11,191 nt of DNA from Oscillospiraceae bacterium (GTDB lineage Bacteria; Bacillota_A; Clostridia; Oscillospirales; Oscillospiraceae). Under the pieces are notes generated by a model, which was given only the letters and a program-made list of their open reading frames with translations, was not told where the DNA came from and did no database searches. Of the stretch, positions 1 to 7,562 are shown one piece after another. Position numbers and translations under genes: made by a program. Location: assembly GCA_017549325.1 (NCBI GenBank), contig JAFYVA010000119.1, positions 1-11,191 on the forward strand. The letters run 5' to 3'. The stretch's first letter is position 1. Each line of letters opens with the position of its first letter.

Positions 1-546
1 CAGATCGTCATGAAGCCTCTGCGCGAGGTCAGCAAGAAAGAGAAGATCATCTTCCCCATCGTAGTCACCATCGTCGTCTCCCTGCTGGTGCCCTCCGCTG
101 CTCCCCTGATCGCCTGCCTGATGCTGGGTAACCTGTTCAAGGAGTGCGGTGTCACCGATCGTCTCAGCAAGACGGCCCAGAATGAGCTGATGAACATCGT
201 CACCATCTTCCTGGGCGTGTCCGTGGGTGCGACCGCTACCGGCGCTACCTTCCTCAGCGGCAAGACGCTGGCCATCCTCGCCATGGGCATCGTGGCCTTC
301 GGCTTCGGTACCGCAGGCGGCGTGCTGCTGGCCAAGTTCATGAACCTGTTCCTCAAGGAAAAGATCAACCCCCTCATCGGCTCTGCCGGTGTCTCCGCCG
401 TGCCGATGGCCGCCCGTGTCTCCCAGAAGGTGGGACAGGAGGCCAATCCCGGCAACTTCCTGTTGATGCACGCAATGGGCCCCAATGTGGCAGGCGTGAT
501 CGGCTCGGCTATCGCCGCCGGCGTGCTGATCTCCCTCTTCGGATAA
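1..546 (+). CDS. Na+-translocating decarboxylase beta subunit, 5'-truncated
   Basis: This is the C-terminal part (about 181 residues) of the integral-membrane beta subunit of the OadB/GcdB/MmdB family, which decarboxylates carboxybiotin and couples this to Na+ export. The reading frame is open from base 1, so the true start lies outside the window; the ATG at 10 is internal. Several hydrophobic helices are visible. The stretch around nt 367-417 keeps Asn, Gly, Ser and Arg spaced 0/4/9/16 (N120, G124, S129, R136 counted from nt 10), the spacing of residues described as essential in helix VIII of Klebsiella OadB. The ending [19 protein letters not shown] is typical of the family. The gene ends 12 bases before the alpha subunit, so the two are cotranscribed. 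Family is near certain; whether the substrate acid is oxaloacetate, glutaconyl-CoA or methylmalonyl-CoA is suggested only by the neighbour. Confidence 0.93.
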   Translation, partial: QIVMKPLREVSKKEKIIFPIVVTIVVSLLVPSAAPLIACLMLGNLFKECGVTDRLSKTAQNELMNIVTIFLGVSVGATATGATFLSGKTLAILAMGIVAFGFGTAGGVLLAKFMNLFLKEKINPLIGSAGVSAVPMAARVSQKVGQEANPGNFLLMHAMGPNVAGVIGSAIAAGVLISLFG

Positions 547-558
547 AGGAGGTACACT

Positions 559-1986
559 ATGGAATTTCTGTCTAATAAGCCCCTGCTGATCACCGATACC
601 ATCCTGCGTGATGCCCACCAGTCTCAGGCTGCTACCCGTATGACCATCGAGGACATGATCCCCGCTCTGGAGCAGCTGGACTCCATTGGCTACTACTCTC
701 TGGAGTGCTGGGGCGGCGCCACCTTCGATGCATGCATGCGTTTCCTCAACGAAGATCCCTGGGAGCGCCTGCGTACCATCCGCAAGCACGTCAAGAACAC
801 CAAGCTGCAGATGCTCTTCCGTGGCCAGAACATTCTGGGCTACAAGCACTACGCCGACGATGTGGTGGACGCCTTCTGCCGCAAGTCTATTGAGAACGGT
901 ATCGACATCATCCGCATCTTCGACGCACTGAACGATGTCCGTAACCTGGAGCAGGCCATCAAGTCCACCAAGAAATACGGCGGTCAGGTGGAAGCCACGC
1001 TGTCCTACACCATCTCCCCCATCCATGACGAGGCGTACTTCGTCAAGCTGGCCCGTGAGCTGGAGCAGATGGGCGCTGACACCATCTGCATCAAGGATAT
1101 GGCCAACCTGCTGCTGCCTATGGACGCCTACTCACTGGTCAAGGCACTGAAGGAGACCGTCTCCGTACCCATCCATCTGCACACCCACAACACCTCCGGT
1201 ACCGGCGACATGACGCTGCTGATGGCAGCCTACGCCGGTGTGGACATTGTGGATACCGCCCTGTCCCCCATGGCCAACGGTACTGCCCAGCCCGCCACCG
1301 AGTCTCTGGTGGCCACGCTGCAGGGCACGGTGCGTGACACTGGCCTCGATCTGGGCAAGATGTCCGACGCCGCCGTCCACTTCCGTAAGATCGCCCAGCG
1401 TCTCACTGAGGCCGGAAACCTCAACCCCAAGGTGCTGAGCGTGGACACCAATACGCTGCTGTATCAGGTGCCCGGCGGTATGCTCTCCAACCTGATCTCC
1501 CAGCTGAAGGAGGCCGGCAAGGAGGATAAGTACTACGATGTGCTGGCGGAGATCCCCCGCGTCCGTAAGGACTTCGGTTATCCCCCGCTGGTGACGCCCT
1601 CCAGCCAGATCGTGGGCACGCAGGCCGTGATGAACATCATCATGGGCGAGCGCTACAAGGTCTTCCCCAAGGAGTCCAAGGCCATGCTCAAGGGCGAGTA
1701 CGGTTCTCTGCCCGGTGAGGTCAACGAGGAAGTCCGCGCCAAGGCCGGTATCGCTCCCGAGGATGTGATCACCTGCCGTCCCGCCGACCTGCTGGAGCCC
1801 GAGCTGGAGAAGTACAAGGCCGAGTACGCCGATATCGCCAAGAGCGAAGAGGACGTGCTGAGTCTGGCCCTGTTCCCCCAGGTGGCTCCCAAGTTCCTTG
1901 CCAAGCGCGACGCCGCCCCTGAGGAGGCTGCTCCCGCTGCCGATCCCAATGCAGTCCGCGAGCTGTACGTGGAGTGGAAAGGCTGA
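559..1986 (+). CDS. oadA: Oxaloacetate decarboxylase alpha subunit / carboxyltransferase (no biotin domain)
   Basis: This 475-residue protein is a carboxyltransferase of the OadA/pyruvate carboxylase-B family that moves the carboxyl group of oxaloacetate to biotin, leaving pyruvate. The TIM-barrel signatures are present: LRDAHQS (metal ligand D18, with R17 and Q21), LFRGQNILGY (R88), IKDMANLL (K179, the likely carbamylated lysine) and HLHTHNTSG (metal ligands H208 and H210). The PGGMLSNL segment has Ser310 where pyruvate carboxylase has the proton-relay Thr. Full-length OadA is near 595 residues and ends in a biotin domain with an MKM-type motif. Here the protein stops after an Ala/Pro-rich linker without one, so a separate biotin carrier is needed, probably encoded upstream of the window. 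The start is fixed by AAAGGAGG nine bases upstream. Last gene of the operon. It could instead serve as pyruvate carboxylase subunit B or a transcarboxylase 5S subunit, but the adjacent beta subunit favours decarboxylation. Confidence 0.9.
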   Translation: MEFLSNKPLLITDTILRDAHQSQAATRMTIEDMIPALEQLDSIGYYSLECWGGATFDACMRFLNEDPWERLRTIRKHVKNTKLQMLFRGQNILGYKHYADDVVDAFCRKSIENGIDIIRIFDALNDVRNLEQAIKSTKKYGGQVEATLSYTISPIHDEAYFVKLARELEQMGADTICIKDMANLLLPMDAYSLVKALKETVSVPIHLHTHNTSGTGDMTLLMAAYAGVDIVDTALSPMANGTAQPATESLVATLQGTVRDTGLDLGKMSDAAVHFRKIAQRLTEAGNLNPKVLSVDTNTLLYQVPGGMLSNLISQLKEAGKEDKYYDVLAEIPRVRKDFGYPPLVTPSSQIVGTQAVMNIIMGERYKVFPKESKAMLKGEYGSLPGEVNEEVRAKAGIAPEDVITCRPADLLEPELEKYKAEYADIAKSEEDVLSLALFPQVAPKFLAKRDAAPEEAAPAADPNAVRELYVEWKG

Positions 1987-2000
1987 TAAAAACAAGCAAC

Positions 2001-2031
2001 AACTCCCGCCCATAGGGGCGGGAGTTTCTTT
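2001..2031 (+). terminator. Intrinsic terminator of the decarboxylase operon
   Basis: An 11-bp perfect G+C-rich stem (2001-2011 with 2016-2026, loop ATAG) is followed by TCTTTTT. It begins 15 bases after the oadA stop. Confidence 0.93.
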
Positions 2032-2077
2032 TTCCCGGAAGCGCACAAAATTTTCTGAAGAAAATGCAAAAAAACTC

Positions 2078-2106
2078 TTGCCAAACGGAAATTTATCGGG
2101 TATAAT
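2078..2106 (+). promoter_or_regulatory. sigma-A promoter of the tRNA unit
   Basis: TTGCCA (2078-2083) and a perfect TATAAT (2101-2106) are 17 bases apart, 26 bases before the first tRNA. The upstream DNA is A-rich and holds a small palindrome (7-bp arms, 2050-2065) that could act as an UP-like element; that role is a guess. Confidence 0.82.
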
Positions 2107-2132
2107 TATCCCGTTCCAAAGGAGCGCGCCAT

Positions 2133-2208
2133 GCACCCTTAGCTCAGTTGGTAGAGCACCTGACTCTTAATCAGGGTGTCCAGGGTTCGAGTCCCTGAGG
2201 GTGTACCA
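2133..2208 (+). tRNA. tRNA-Lys (CTT)
   Basis: A complete 76-nt cloverleaf with a 7-bp acceptor stem (G1-U72 wobble), the D-arm AGCTCAGTTGGTAGAGC, anticodon loop CTCTTAA (anticodon CTT), T-loop TTCGAGT, discriminator A and encoded CCA. It reads the codon AAG, which is strongly preferred in the surrounding genes. Confidence 0.96.
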
Positions 2209-2227
2209 ACACCCCCTGATCAAATAA

Positions 2228-2302
2228 GGCCCATTGGTCAAGTGGTTAAGACAGCGGCCTCTCACGCCGTTAACATCGGTTCGAATCCGGTATGGGTCAC
2301 CA
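2228..2302 (+). tRNA. tRNA-Glu (CTC)
   Basis: A complete 75-nt cloverleaf. Acceptor GGCCCAT pairs with ATGGGTC, the anticodon loop is CTCTCAC (anticodon CTC), the T-loop is TTCGAAT, and CCA is encoded. It lies 19 bases after tRNA-Lys in the same transcript and reads GAG, the major glutamate codon here. Confidence 0.96.
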
Positions 2303-2342
2303 AAAACCTCTCAAGTCGTATGACTTGAGAGGTTTTTATTTT
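2303..2342 (+). terminator. Intrinsic terminator directly after tRNA-Glu
   Basis: A 15-bp perfect stem (2303-2317 with 2322-2336, loop GTAT) begins at the base after the encoded CCA. The T-rich 3' arm runs into TATTTTT. Because the 5' arm starts with an A run, it could also stop transcripts from the other strand. Confidence 0.93.
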
Positions 2343-2351
2343 TCCTTTCTA

Positions 2352-2383
2352 TCGGTAGTCCCTTCAGGGACTGCCGAGTTTTT
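2352..2383 (+). terminator. Second terminator between the tRNAs and the citrate operon
   Basis: An 11-bp stem (2352-2362 with 2367-2377, one G-U pair, loop TTCA) is followed by GTTTTT. It backs up the first terminator and isolates the regulated promoter 20 bases downstream from read-through. Confidence 0.85.
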
Positions 2384-2403
2384 GTCTATTTACATTTTTT
2401 CTC

Positions 2404-2431
2404 TTGACTCTGTTCTGTTTTTGCGTATAAT
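2404..2431 (+). promoter_or_regulatory. Promoter of the citrate-synthase/aconitase/IDH operon
   Basis: TTGACT (2404-2409) and TATAAT (2426-2431) are 16 bases apart, close to the sigma-A consensus, with a T-rich spacer and A+T-rich upstream DNA. Transcription should start near 2438, inside the palindrome listed next, giving a leader of about 40 bases. No other promoter is obvious before the end of the operon. Confidence 0.88.
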
Positions 2432-2441
2432 TGTATACAAT
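2430..2441 (+). promoter_or_regulatory. GntR-type operator palindrome over -10/+1
   Basis: ATTGTATACAAT is a perfect 12-bp palindrome overlapping the last two bases of the -10 box and the expected start site. Its core TTGTATACAA fits the general GntR/FadR-type operator pattern (GT ... AC inverted repeat). The operon's second gene encodes a GntR/FCD protein, so autorepression is the simplest reading. The site is seen; the binding partner is inferred. Confidence 0.72.
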
Positions 2442-2477
2442 AATACATAAGAACACTTTTTGAAGGAGTCATGTGCT

Positions 2478-3851
2478 ATGTTGGAAATTTCGCCGAAGAC
2501 GAATCTGCTTGAAAAGAAGTCCTATAAGTACTCCCTGCAGGATGTGGCTGAGCCGAATCTGCAGCGAGACGTTTTTTCCTACGGTACGATCCCCAAGGTG
2601 GCCTTTAACCACCGCCGCGTCCCCGTGGCCATGCCGGAGGAGATCTGGATCACCGACACCTCTCTGCGGGACGGTCAGCAGTCGGTGGAGCCCTACAGCG
2701 TGGAACAGATCGTCAATATCTATAAGCTGCTGAGCAAGCTGGGCGGCCCGTACGGCATCATCCGCCAGACGGAGTTCTTCGTCTACAGCAAGAAGGATCG
2801 CGACGCGATCGATAAGTGCCGTGAGCTGGGATTGAAGTTCCCCGAGATCACCAGCTGGATCCGCGCCAGCAAGGAGGATTTCAAGCTGGTGAAGGAGCTG
2901 GATATCAAAGAGACCGGCATCCTCGTCTCCTGCTCCGACTATCACATCTTCAAGAAGATGAAGATGAGCCGTAAGCAGGCGATGGACCACTATCTGGGCA
3001 CCATCAAGGATGCCTTCAGCGCCGGCGTTATCCCCCGCTGCCACCTCGAGGACATCACCCGCGCCGACTTCTACGGCTTCGTGGTTCCCTTCGTCAACGA
3101 GATCCAGCAGCTCTCCCGTGAGGCGGGCGTACCGGTGAAGTTCCGCGCCTGCGACACCATGGGTTACGGTGTGCCCTACACGGAGGCGGCGCTGCCCCGC
3201 AGCGTGGCCGGTATCATCTACGGTCTGCAGCAGTATGCCGACGTGCCCAGCGAGTGCCTGGAGTGGCACGGCCACAACGATTTCTACAAGGGCGTGGCCA
3301 ACGCCTCTACCGCATGGCTCTACGGCGCCTGCGCCGCCAACTGCTCGCTGCTGGGCATCGGTGAACGGACGGGCAACGTACCGCTGGAGGCGATGGTGTT
3401 TGAATACGCCTCCCTGCGCGGCTCACTGGACGGCATGGACACCACGGTCATCACCGAGATCGCCGAGTATTTCCGCAACGAGATCGGCTACGATATCCCG
3501 CCCATGACCCCCTTCGTTGGCAGCAGCTTCAACGTTACGCGGGCCGGCATCCACGCCGACGGTCTTTTGAAGGACGAGGAGATCTATACCATCTTCGACA
3601 CCAACAAGATCCTCAACCGTCCCGCTACCGTACAGATCAGCAACACCTCCGGCATTGCCGGTATCGCCTACTGGATCAACGAGCACTATCGTCTCAGCGG
3701 CACGAACCGCATCGAAAAGACCGATCCGCTGCTGGGCGCAATGAAAACCTGGATCGACCAGGAATACGAGGACGGCCGTCAGACCGTCATGACCGATAAG
3801 GAGCTGGAGCAGATGCTGGCCCACCTGGCGCCGGGACGCTTCAGCCGATAA
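2478..3851 (+). CDS. Re-citrate synthase-type enzyme (homocitrate/isopropylmalate synthase family)
   Basis: This 457-residue DRE-TIM metallolyase condenses acetyl-CoA with a 2-oxoacid. The signature DTSLRDGQQ (D60-Q68), the metal pair in WHGHND (H264, H266) and GIGERTGNVPLEAM are present. The N-terminal extension of about 55 residues before the barrel and the absence of a LeuA-like C-terminal regulatory domain argue against isopropylmalate synthase. The next enzymes are aconitase and an isocitrate dehydrogenase-family protein, so the natural substrate is probably oxaloacetate. Such enzymes are known as Re-citrate synthases (first identified in Clostridium kluyveri, where the gene had been annotated as isopropylmalate synthase). 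Homocitrate synthase is the main alternative. A longer frame opens with TTG at 2460, but AAGGAG at 2463-2468 lies inside that extension and 9 bases before the ATG at 2478, which is therefore the start. First gene of the operon. Confidence 0.82.
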   Translation: MLEISPKTNLLEKKSYKYSLQDVAEPNLQRDVFSYGTIPKVAFNHRRVPVAMPEEIWITDTSLRDGQQSVEPYSVEQIVNIYKLLSKLGGPYGIIRQTEFFVYSKKDRDAIDKCRELGLKFPEITSWIRASKEDFKLVKELDIKETGILVSCSDYHIFKKMKMSRKQAMDHYLGTIKDAFSAGVIPRCHLEDITRADFYGFVVPFVNEIQQLSREAGVPVKFRACDTMGYGVPYTEAALPRSVAGIIYGLQQYADVPSECLEWHGHNDFYKGVANASTAWLYGACAANCSLLGIGERTGNVPLEAMVFEYASLRGSLDGMDTTVITEIAEYFRNEIGYDIPPMTPFVGSSFNVTRAGIHADGLLKDEEIYTIFDTNKILNRPATVQISNTSGIAGIAYWINEHYRLSGTNRIEKTDPLLGAMKTWIDQEYEDGRQTVMTDKELEQMLAHLAPGRFSR

Positions 3852-3863
3852 GGAGGCAAGGAT

Positions 3864-4508
3864 ATGCGCGAATTCAAAACCGCTTCGCTGGCCGATCAGG
3901 TATTTGAGCGGCTGGAAAACGATATTATCCTCGGTGTATACGAAAAAGGCGAGATCCTCACGGAGCTGAAGCTGGTGGAGCAGCTGGGCGTCAGCAGAAC
4001 GCCGATCCGCGAAGCGCTGCGCCGTCTGGAGCAGGAGCGGCTCATCGTGGACTCCGGTAAGGGTTCCCGCGTAGTGGGCATCACCGCAGAGGACGCGCTG
4101 GACATCATGGAGATCCGCCAGTATCTGGAGGGTCTGGCCGCCTACCACGCCGCGCTGAACATCACCGACGAGGGCAAAGAGCAGCTGCTGCACCTGCTGG
4201 ATCTGCAGGAATTCTATTACGCCAAGCAGGATGTGGAGCACCTGCGGCAGATCGACGACGAGTTCCACGAGCTCATCTGCAATCTCAGCCAGCGCAACAT
4301 CGTCAAAGATACGCTCCTGCCCCTGCACCGCAAGACGCGGCGCTACCGCAAGCTCTCGCTGGAGGACAGCGAACGCAACAAGCTGTCGCTGCAGGAGCAC
4401 CGCCAGATCTGCAACGCCATCATCAATGGCGAGGCCCAGCAGGCGATGGATCTGTCGTCGGAGCATGTGGAGAACGCAAAGAACAACATGATTCGGAGGG
4501 TGAAATAA
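3864..4508 (+). CDS. GntR-family (FadR/FCD subgroup) transcriptional regulator
   Basis: This 214-residue DNA-binding repressor/activator has an N-terminal winged helix (about residues 5-72, with LTELKLVEQLGVSRTPIREA as the helix-turn-helix) and a helical FCD ligand domain (about 78-205). D131, H135, H179 and H201 stand where FCD proteins bind a metal that helps hold a carboxylic-acid effector. It lies 12 bases after the synthase gene and 2 bases before the aconitase gene, with its own GGAGG site, so it is made with the enzymes it probably controls. The palindrome at the operon promoter is the likely target. The effector is not readable from sequence; a di- or tricarboxylate would fit the metal site and the pathway. 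Confidence 0.9.
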   Translation: MREFKTASLADQVFERLENDIILGVYEKGEILTELKLVEQLGVSRTPIREALRRLEQERLIVDSGKGSRVVGITAEDALDIMEIRQYLEGLAAYHAALNITDEGKEQLLHLLDLQEFYYAKQDVEHLRQIDDEFHELICNLSQRNIVKDTLLPLHRKTRRYRKLSLEDSERNKLSLQEHRQICNAIINGEAQQAMDLSSEHVENAKNNMIRRVK

Positions 4509-4510
4509 AA

Positions 4511-6439
4511 ATGGGTATGACATTGGCACAAAAAATCATCGCCGAACACCTCATCAGCGGTGATATGACCGTTGGCAGCGAGATCGCGCTGCGTATCGAC
4601 CAGACGCTGACGCAGGATGCCACCGGCACCATGGCGTATCTGGAATTTGAGGCGATGGGTCTGCCCCGTGTCAAGACGGAGCTGAGCCTTGCCTATGTGG
4701 ATCACAACACGCTGCAGTGCGGCTTTGAAAACGGTGACGACCACCGCTATCTCCAGACCGTGGCCGCCAAGCACGGCGTCTATTTCTCCCGTCCCGGCAA
4801 CGGTATCTGCCATCAGGTGCATTTGGAGCGCTTCGGCAAGCCCGGCAAGACGCTCATCGGCTCCGACAGCCACACGCCTACCGGCGGCGGCATCGGCATG
4901 CTGGCCTTCGGCGCCGGCGGTCTGGATGTGGCCGTGGCCATGGGCGGCGGCGCGTATTATATCACGATGCCGAAGATGTTCAAGGTAAACCTTACCGGTA
5001 AGCTGCGCCCCTACGTCACAGCCAAGGATGTGAGCCTCGAGCTGCTGCGCCGTCTCTCCGTCAAGGGCGGCGTGGGCGCCATCATCGAGTGGGGCGGCGA
5101 GGGTATCGACACGCTCTCCGTTCCCGAGCGCGGCACCATCACCAATATGGGCACCGAGCTGGGCGCCACCACCTCCCTCTTCCCCTCTGACGAAGTGACC
5201 CGCGCCTTCCTGCAGGCACAGGGCCGCGAGGCGGATTACCGTCCTCTCGCCGCCGATCCCGATGCCGTATACGACCGCGTGATCGACATTGATCTGAACA
5301 CGCTGCAGCCCATGATCGCCTGTCCTCACAGCCCCGATAACGTGGTGGAGGTGGCCTCCCTCAAGGGTGTCAAGGTGGATCAGGTCTGCATCGGCTCGTG
5401 CACCAACTCCTCCCTCTTCGACCTGCTGAAAGTGGCCGCGATGCTGAAGGGCAAGACGATCCATCCCTCCGTCTCCCTCTCCGTCTCCCCCGGTTCCCGT
5501 CAGGTGCTGACGATGCTCAGCCAGTGCGGCGCATTGGAGGATATTCTGTCCTCCGGTGCGCGTGTGCTGGAGTGTGCCTGCGGCCCCTGCATCGGTATGG
5601 GCTTCGCCCCCAATTCCGGCGGTGTCAGCCTGCGTACCTTTAACCGCAATTTCCTTGGCCGCAGCGGCACCGCCGACGGTCAGGTCTACCTCGTCTCCCC
5701 CGAGACTGCTGCTGCCGCGGCACTGAGCGGCTATATCACCGATCCCACCACGCTGCCGCCGCTGCCGGAGATCTCCATGCCGGAGCACTTCGTCATCAAC
5801 GATTCGGCAGTGCTGCCGCCCCTGAGCGAGGCGGAAGCGGCACAGGCGGAAGTGCTGCGCGGCCCCAACATCAAGCCCTTCCCCATCAGCCGTCCCTTCG
5901 CCGACACGCTCAGCGCCAAGACGGTGCTGAAGGTGGGCGACAACATCACCACTGACCATATTATGCCGGCCGGTGCCAAGATCCTCCCCTATCGCTCCAA
6001 CATCCCCTACCTCAGCCAGTTCTGCTTCGAGGTCTGCGATCCCACCTTCCCTGCGCGCGCCAAGGCCGCCGGCGACGGCGTGATCATCGGCGGCAGCAAC
6101 TACGGTCAGGGCTCGTCCCGCGAGCACGCGGCACTGGTGCCGATGTATCTGGGCATCCGCTGCGTCATCGCCAAGAGCTTTGCCCGCATCCACATCGCCA
6201 ACCTCATCAACGCCGGTATCCTGCCCCTTACCTTTGAAAATGCCGACGACTACGATCTGCTGGCAGAGGGTGCTGCGCTGCAGATCGACGATATCGCCGC
6301 CGGGATGAAGGCGGGCGTGCTGACGGTGCGCGCCGATAACGGACACACCTTCCGCGCTACCTGCCAGCTCACCTCCCGTCAGCAGGCGATCCTGCTGGCC
6401 GGCGGCTTACTCAACTACACGAAGGAGGGCGGCCAATAA
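4511..6439 (+). CDS. Aconitate hydratase (single chain, 642 aa)
   Basis: The enzyme isomerises citrate to isocitrate through cis-aconitate with a [4Fe-4S] cluster. Cluster ligands are visible as C297 (GSCTNSS) and C357/C360 (CACGPCIG). SDSHTPTGGGIGMLAFGAGG is a strong aconitase/IPM isomerase signature, and the C-terminal swivel domain carries GSSREHAALVPMYLGIRCVI. The length, near 640, fits the short bacterial aconitase subgroup (often named 'aconitate hydratase, putative type') rather than AcnA (about 890) or a two-subunit isopropylmalate isomerase. Its first codon is 2 bases after the gntR stop and its stop overlaps the next start (TAATG), so translation is probably coupled on both sides. 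Homoaconitase activity cannot be excluded, but the gene set favours citrate. Confidence 0.92.
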   Translation: MGMTLAQKIIAEHLISGDMTVGSEIALRIDQTLTQDATGTMAYLEFEAMGLPRVKTELSLAYVDHNTLQCGFENGDDHRYLQTVAAKHGVYFSRPGNGICHQVHLERFGKPGKTLIGSDSHTPTGGGIGMLAFGAGGLDVAVAMGGGAYYITMPKMFKVNLTGKLRPYVTAKDVSLELLRRLSVKGGVGAIIEWGGEGIDTLSVPERGTITNMGTELGATTSLFPSDEVTRAFLQAQGREADYRPLAADPDAVYDRVIDIDLNTLQPMIACPHSPDNVVEVASLKGVKVDQVCIGSCTNSSLFDLLKVAAMLKGKTIHPSVSLSVSPGSRQVLTMLSQCGALEDILSSGARVLECACGPCIGMGFAPNSGGVSLRTFNRNFLGRSGTADGQVYLVSPETAAAAALSGYITDPTTLPPLPEISMPEHFVINDSAVLPPLSEAEAAQAEVLRGPNIKPFPISRPFADTLSAKTVLKVGDNITTDHIMPAGAKILPYRSNIPYLSQFCFEVCDPTFPARAKAAGDGVIIGGSNYGQGSSREHAALVPMYLGIRCVIAKSFARIHIANLINAGILPLTFENADDYDLLAEGAALQIDDIAAGMKAGVLTVRADNGHTFRATCQLTSRQQAILLAGGLLNYTKEGGQ

Positions 6440-7548
6440 TGGATGTACAGAACGCCTGCAAGGCTTTTGAACAACTGCTGCGCGAGCAGCTGCTGCGTAT
6501 TGAAAATATGTCGACGGAACGGGTGGACTTCACCACCAAGGAGTGCATCACCATTGGTCTCATTGACGGCGACGGCATCGGCCCGCTGATTATGGCCTCG
6601 GCACGCCGTATTTTGGAAGTGCTGCTTCAGGATGAAATTCAGCGCGGCAGCATCGTTCTGCGGAATATCGAGGGTCTTACCATCGAAAACCGCATGGCCC
6701 GCAACGAGTCCGTTCCCGCCGAGGTGCTCGCGGCTATCAAGAGCTGCGATGTGCTGCTGAAGGGCCCCACCACCACGCCCATGGGCGGCAATATGGAGAG
6801 CGCCAACGTGACGCTGCGGCGTGAGCTGGATCTCTACGCCAACTGCCGTCCCGTGTCCATCCCCGAGCAGAACATCGACTGGATGTTTTACCGTGAGAAC
6901 ACCGAGGGCGAATATGTGCTGGGCAGCCGCGGCGTAGAGTTGCCCGGTATGGCGGTGGACTTCAATGTGACCACCGATGCCGGTACGCGCCGGATCGCCC
7001 GCGCCGCCTTTGAGTACGCACGGCAGAACGGCAAGAATCGTGTCTCCATCGTCACCAAGGCCAACATTATGAAAAAGACCGACGGTAAGTTTACCGCCAT
7101 TGCCCATGAGGTAGCGGCAGACTATCCCGAGATCACGGTGGACGACTGGTACATCGACATCATGACGGCCAATCTGGTCAACGAGTCCATCCGTCACCAG
7201 TTTCAGGTGGTGCTGCTGCCCAACCTCTACGGCGATATCATCACCGATGAGGCGGCGCAGATCCAGGGCGGCGTCGGCACTGCCGGCAGCGCCAACATCG
7301 GCGATCGGTTCGCTATGTTTGAGGCCATCCACGGCTCAGCTCCTCGCCTTATCGAGGAAGGTCTGTCGGACTACGCAAATCCCGCCAGTATTCTCAAGGC
7401 CACCGCCATGCTGCTGCGGCACATCTGCCGCGGTGATGCGGCGCAGCGTCTGGAGGACGCCCTCAACCGCTGCAGCGTGAGCGTCACCGGCGAGCGTACC
7501 GGCGCTACCACCGCAGCATACGAGGCGGCACTGATGGCGCTGCTGTAA
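6439..7548 (+). CDS. Isocitrate dehydrogenase-family enzyme (NAD or NADP)
   Basis: This 369-residue beta-decarboxylating dehydrogenase should oxidise isocitrate to 2-oxoglutarate and CO2. GDGIGP (44-49), the substrate loop SANVTLRRELDLY (S121, N123, R127), R137, FYRENTEGEY (150-158), KANIMKKTDG and GDIITDEAAQIQGG are all in place. The cofactor loop is unusual: HGSAP (298-302) is followed by Arg303-Leu304, where NAD enzymes have Asp-Ile and E. coli NADP-IDH has Lys-Tyr, and it is three residues longer than either before the Asn-Pro. An N-terminal extension of about 33 residues precedes the first strand; the start is fixed by GGAGGGCGG and the TAATG overlap with the aconitase stop. Isopropylmalate or homoisocitrate dehydrogenase are alternatives by family, but the operon supports isocitrate. 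Confidence 0.83.
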   Translation: MDVQNACKAFEQLLREQLLRIENMSTERVDFTTKECITIGLIDGDGIGPLIMASARRILEVLLQDEIQRGSIVLRNIEGLTIENRMARNESVPAEVLAAIKSCDVLLKGPTTTPMGGNMESANVTLRRELDLYANCRPVSIPEQNIDWMFYRENTEGEYVLGSRGVELPGMAVDFNVTTDAGTRRIARAAFEYARQNGKNRVSIVTKANIMKKTDGKFTAIAHEVAADYPEITVDDWYIDIMTANLVNESIRHQFQVVLLPNLYGDIITDEAAQIQGGVGTAGSANIGDRFAMFEAIHGSAPRLIEEGLSDYANPASILKATAMLLRHICRGDAAQRLEDALNRCSVSVTGERTGATTAAYEAALMALL

Positions 7549-7562
7549 GAGGAGGAAGCTGT

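Noticed and set aside
1132..2136. Long - strand open frame (334 aa) opposite oadA, and similar ones at 2469-3275, 3423-4529, 4343-6346 and 6415-7332
   Set aside because: These are antisense shadows caused by high GC and codon bias. Their translations are low-complexity (Gly/His/Leu/Gln-rich) with no family motif, and the + strand genes have catalytic residues.
2460..2477. TTG start that would lengthen the citrate synthase by six residues
   Set aside because: The ribosome site lies inside the extension and is correctly spaced for the ATG at 2478.
2478..7548. Reading the operon as leucine biosynthesis (LeuA, LeuCD, LeuB)
   Set aside because: The synthase has no LeuA regulatory domain, the aconitase is a single fused chain with an aconitase-type swivel domain rather than LeuC plus LeuD, and a GntR/FCD regulator is unusual for leu operons.
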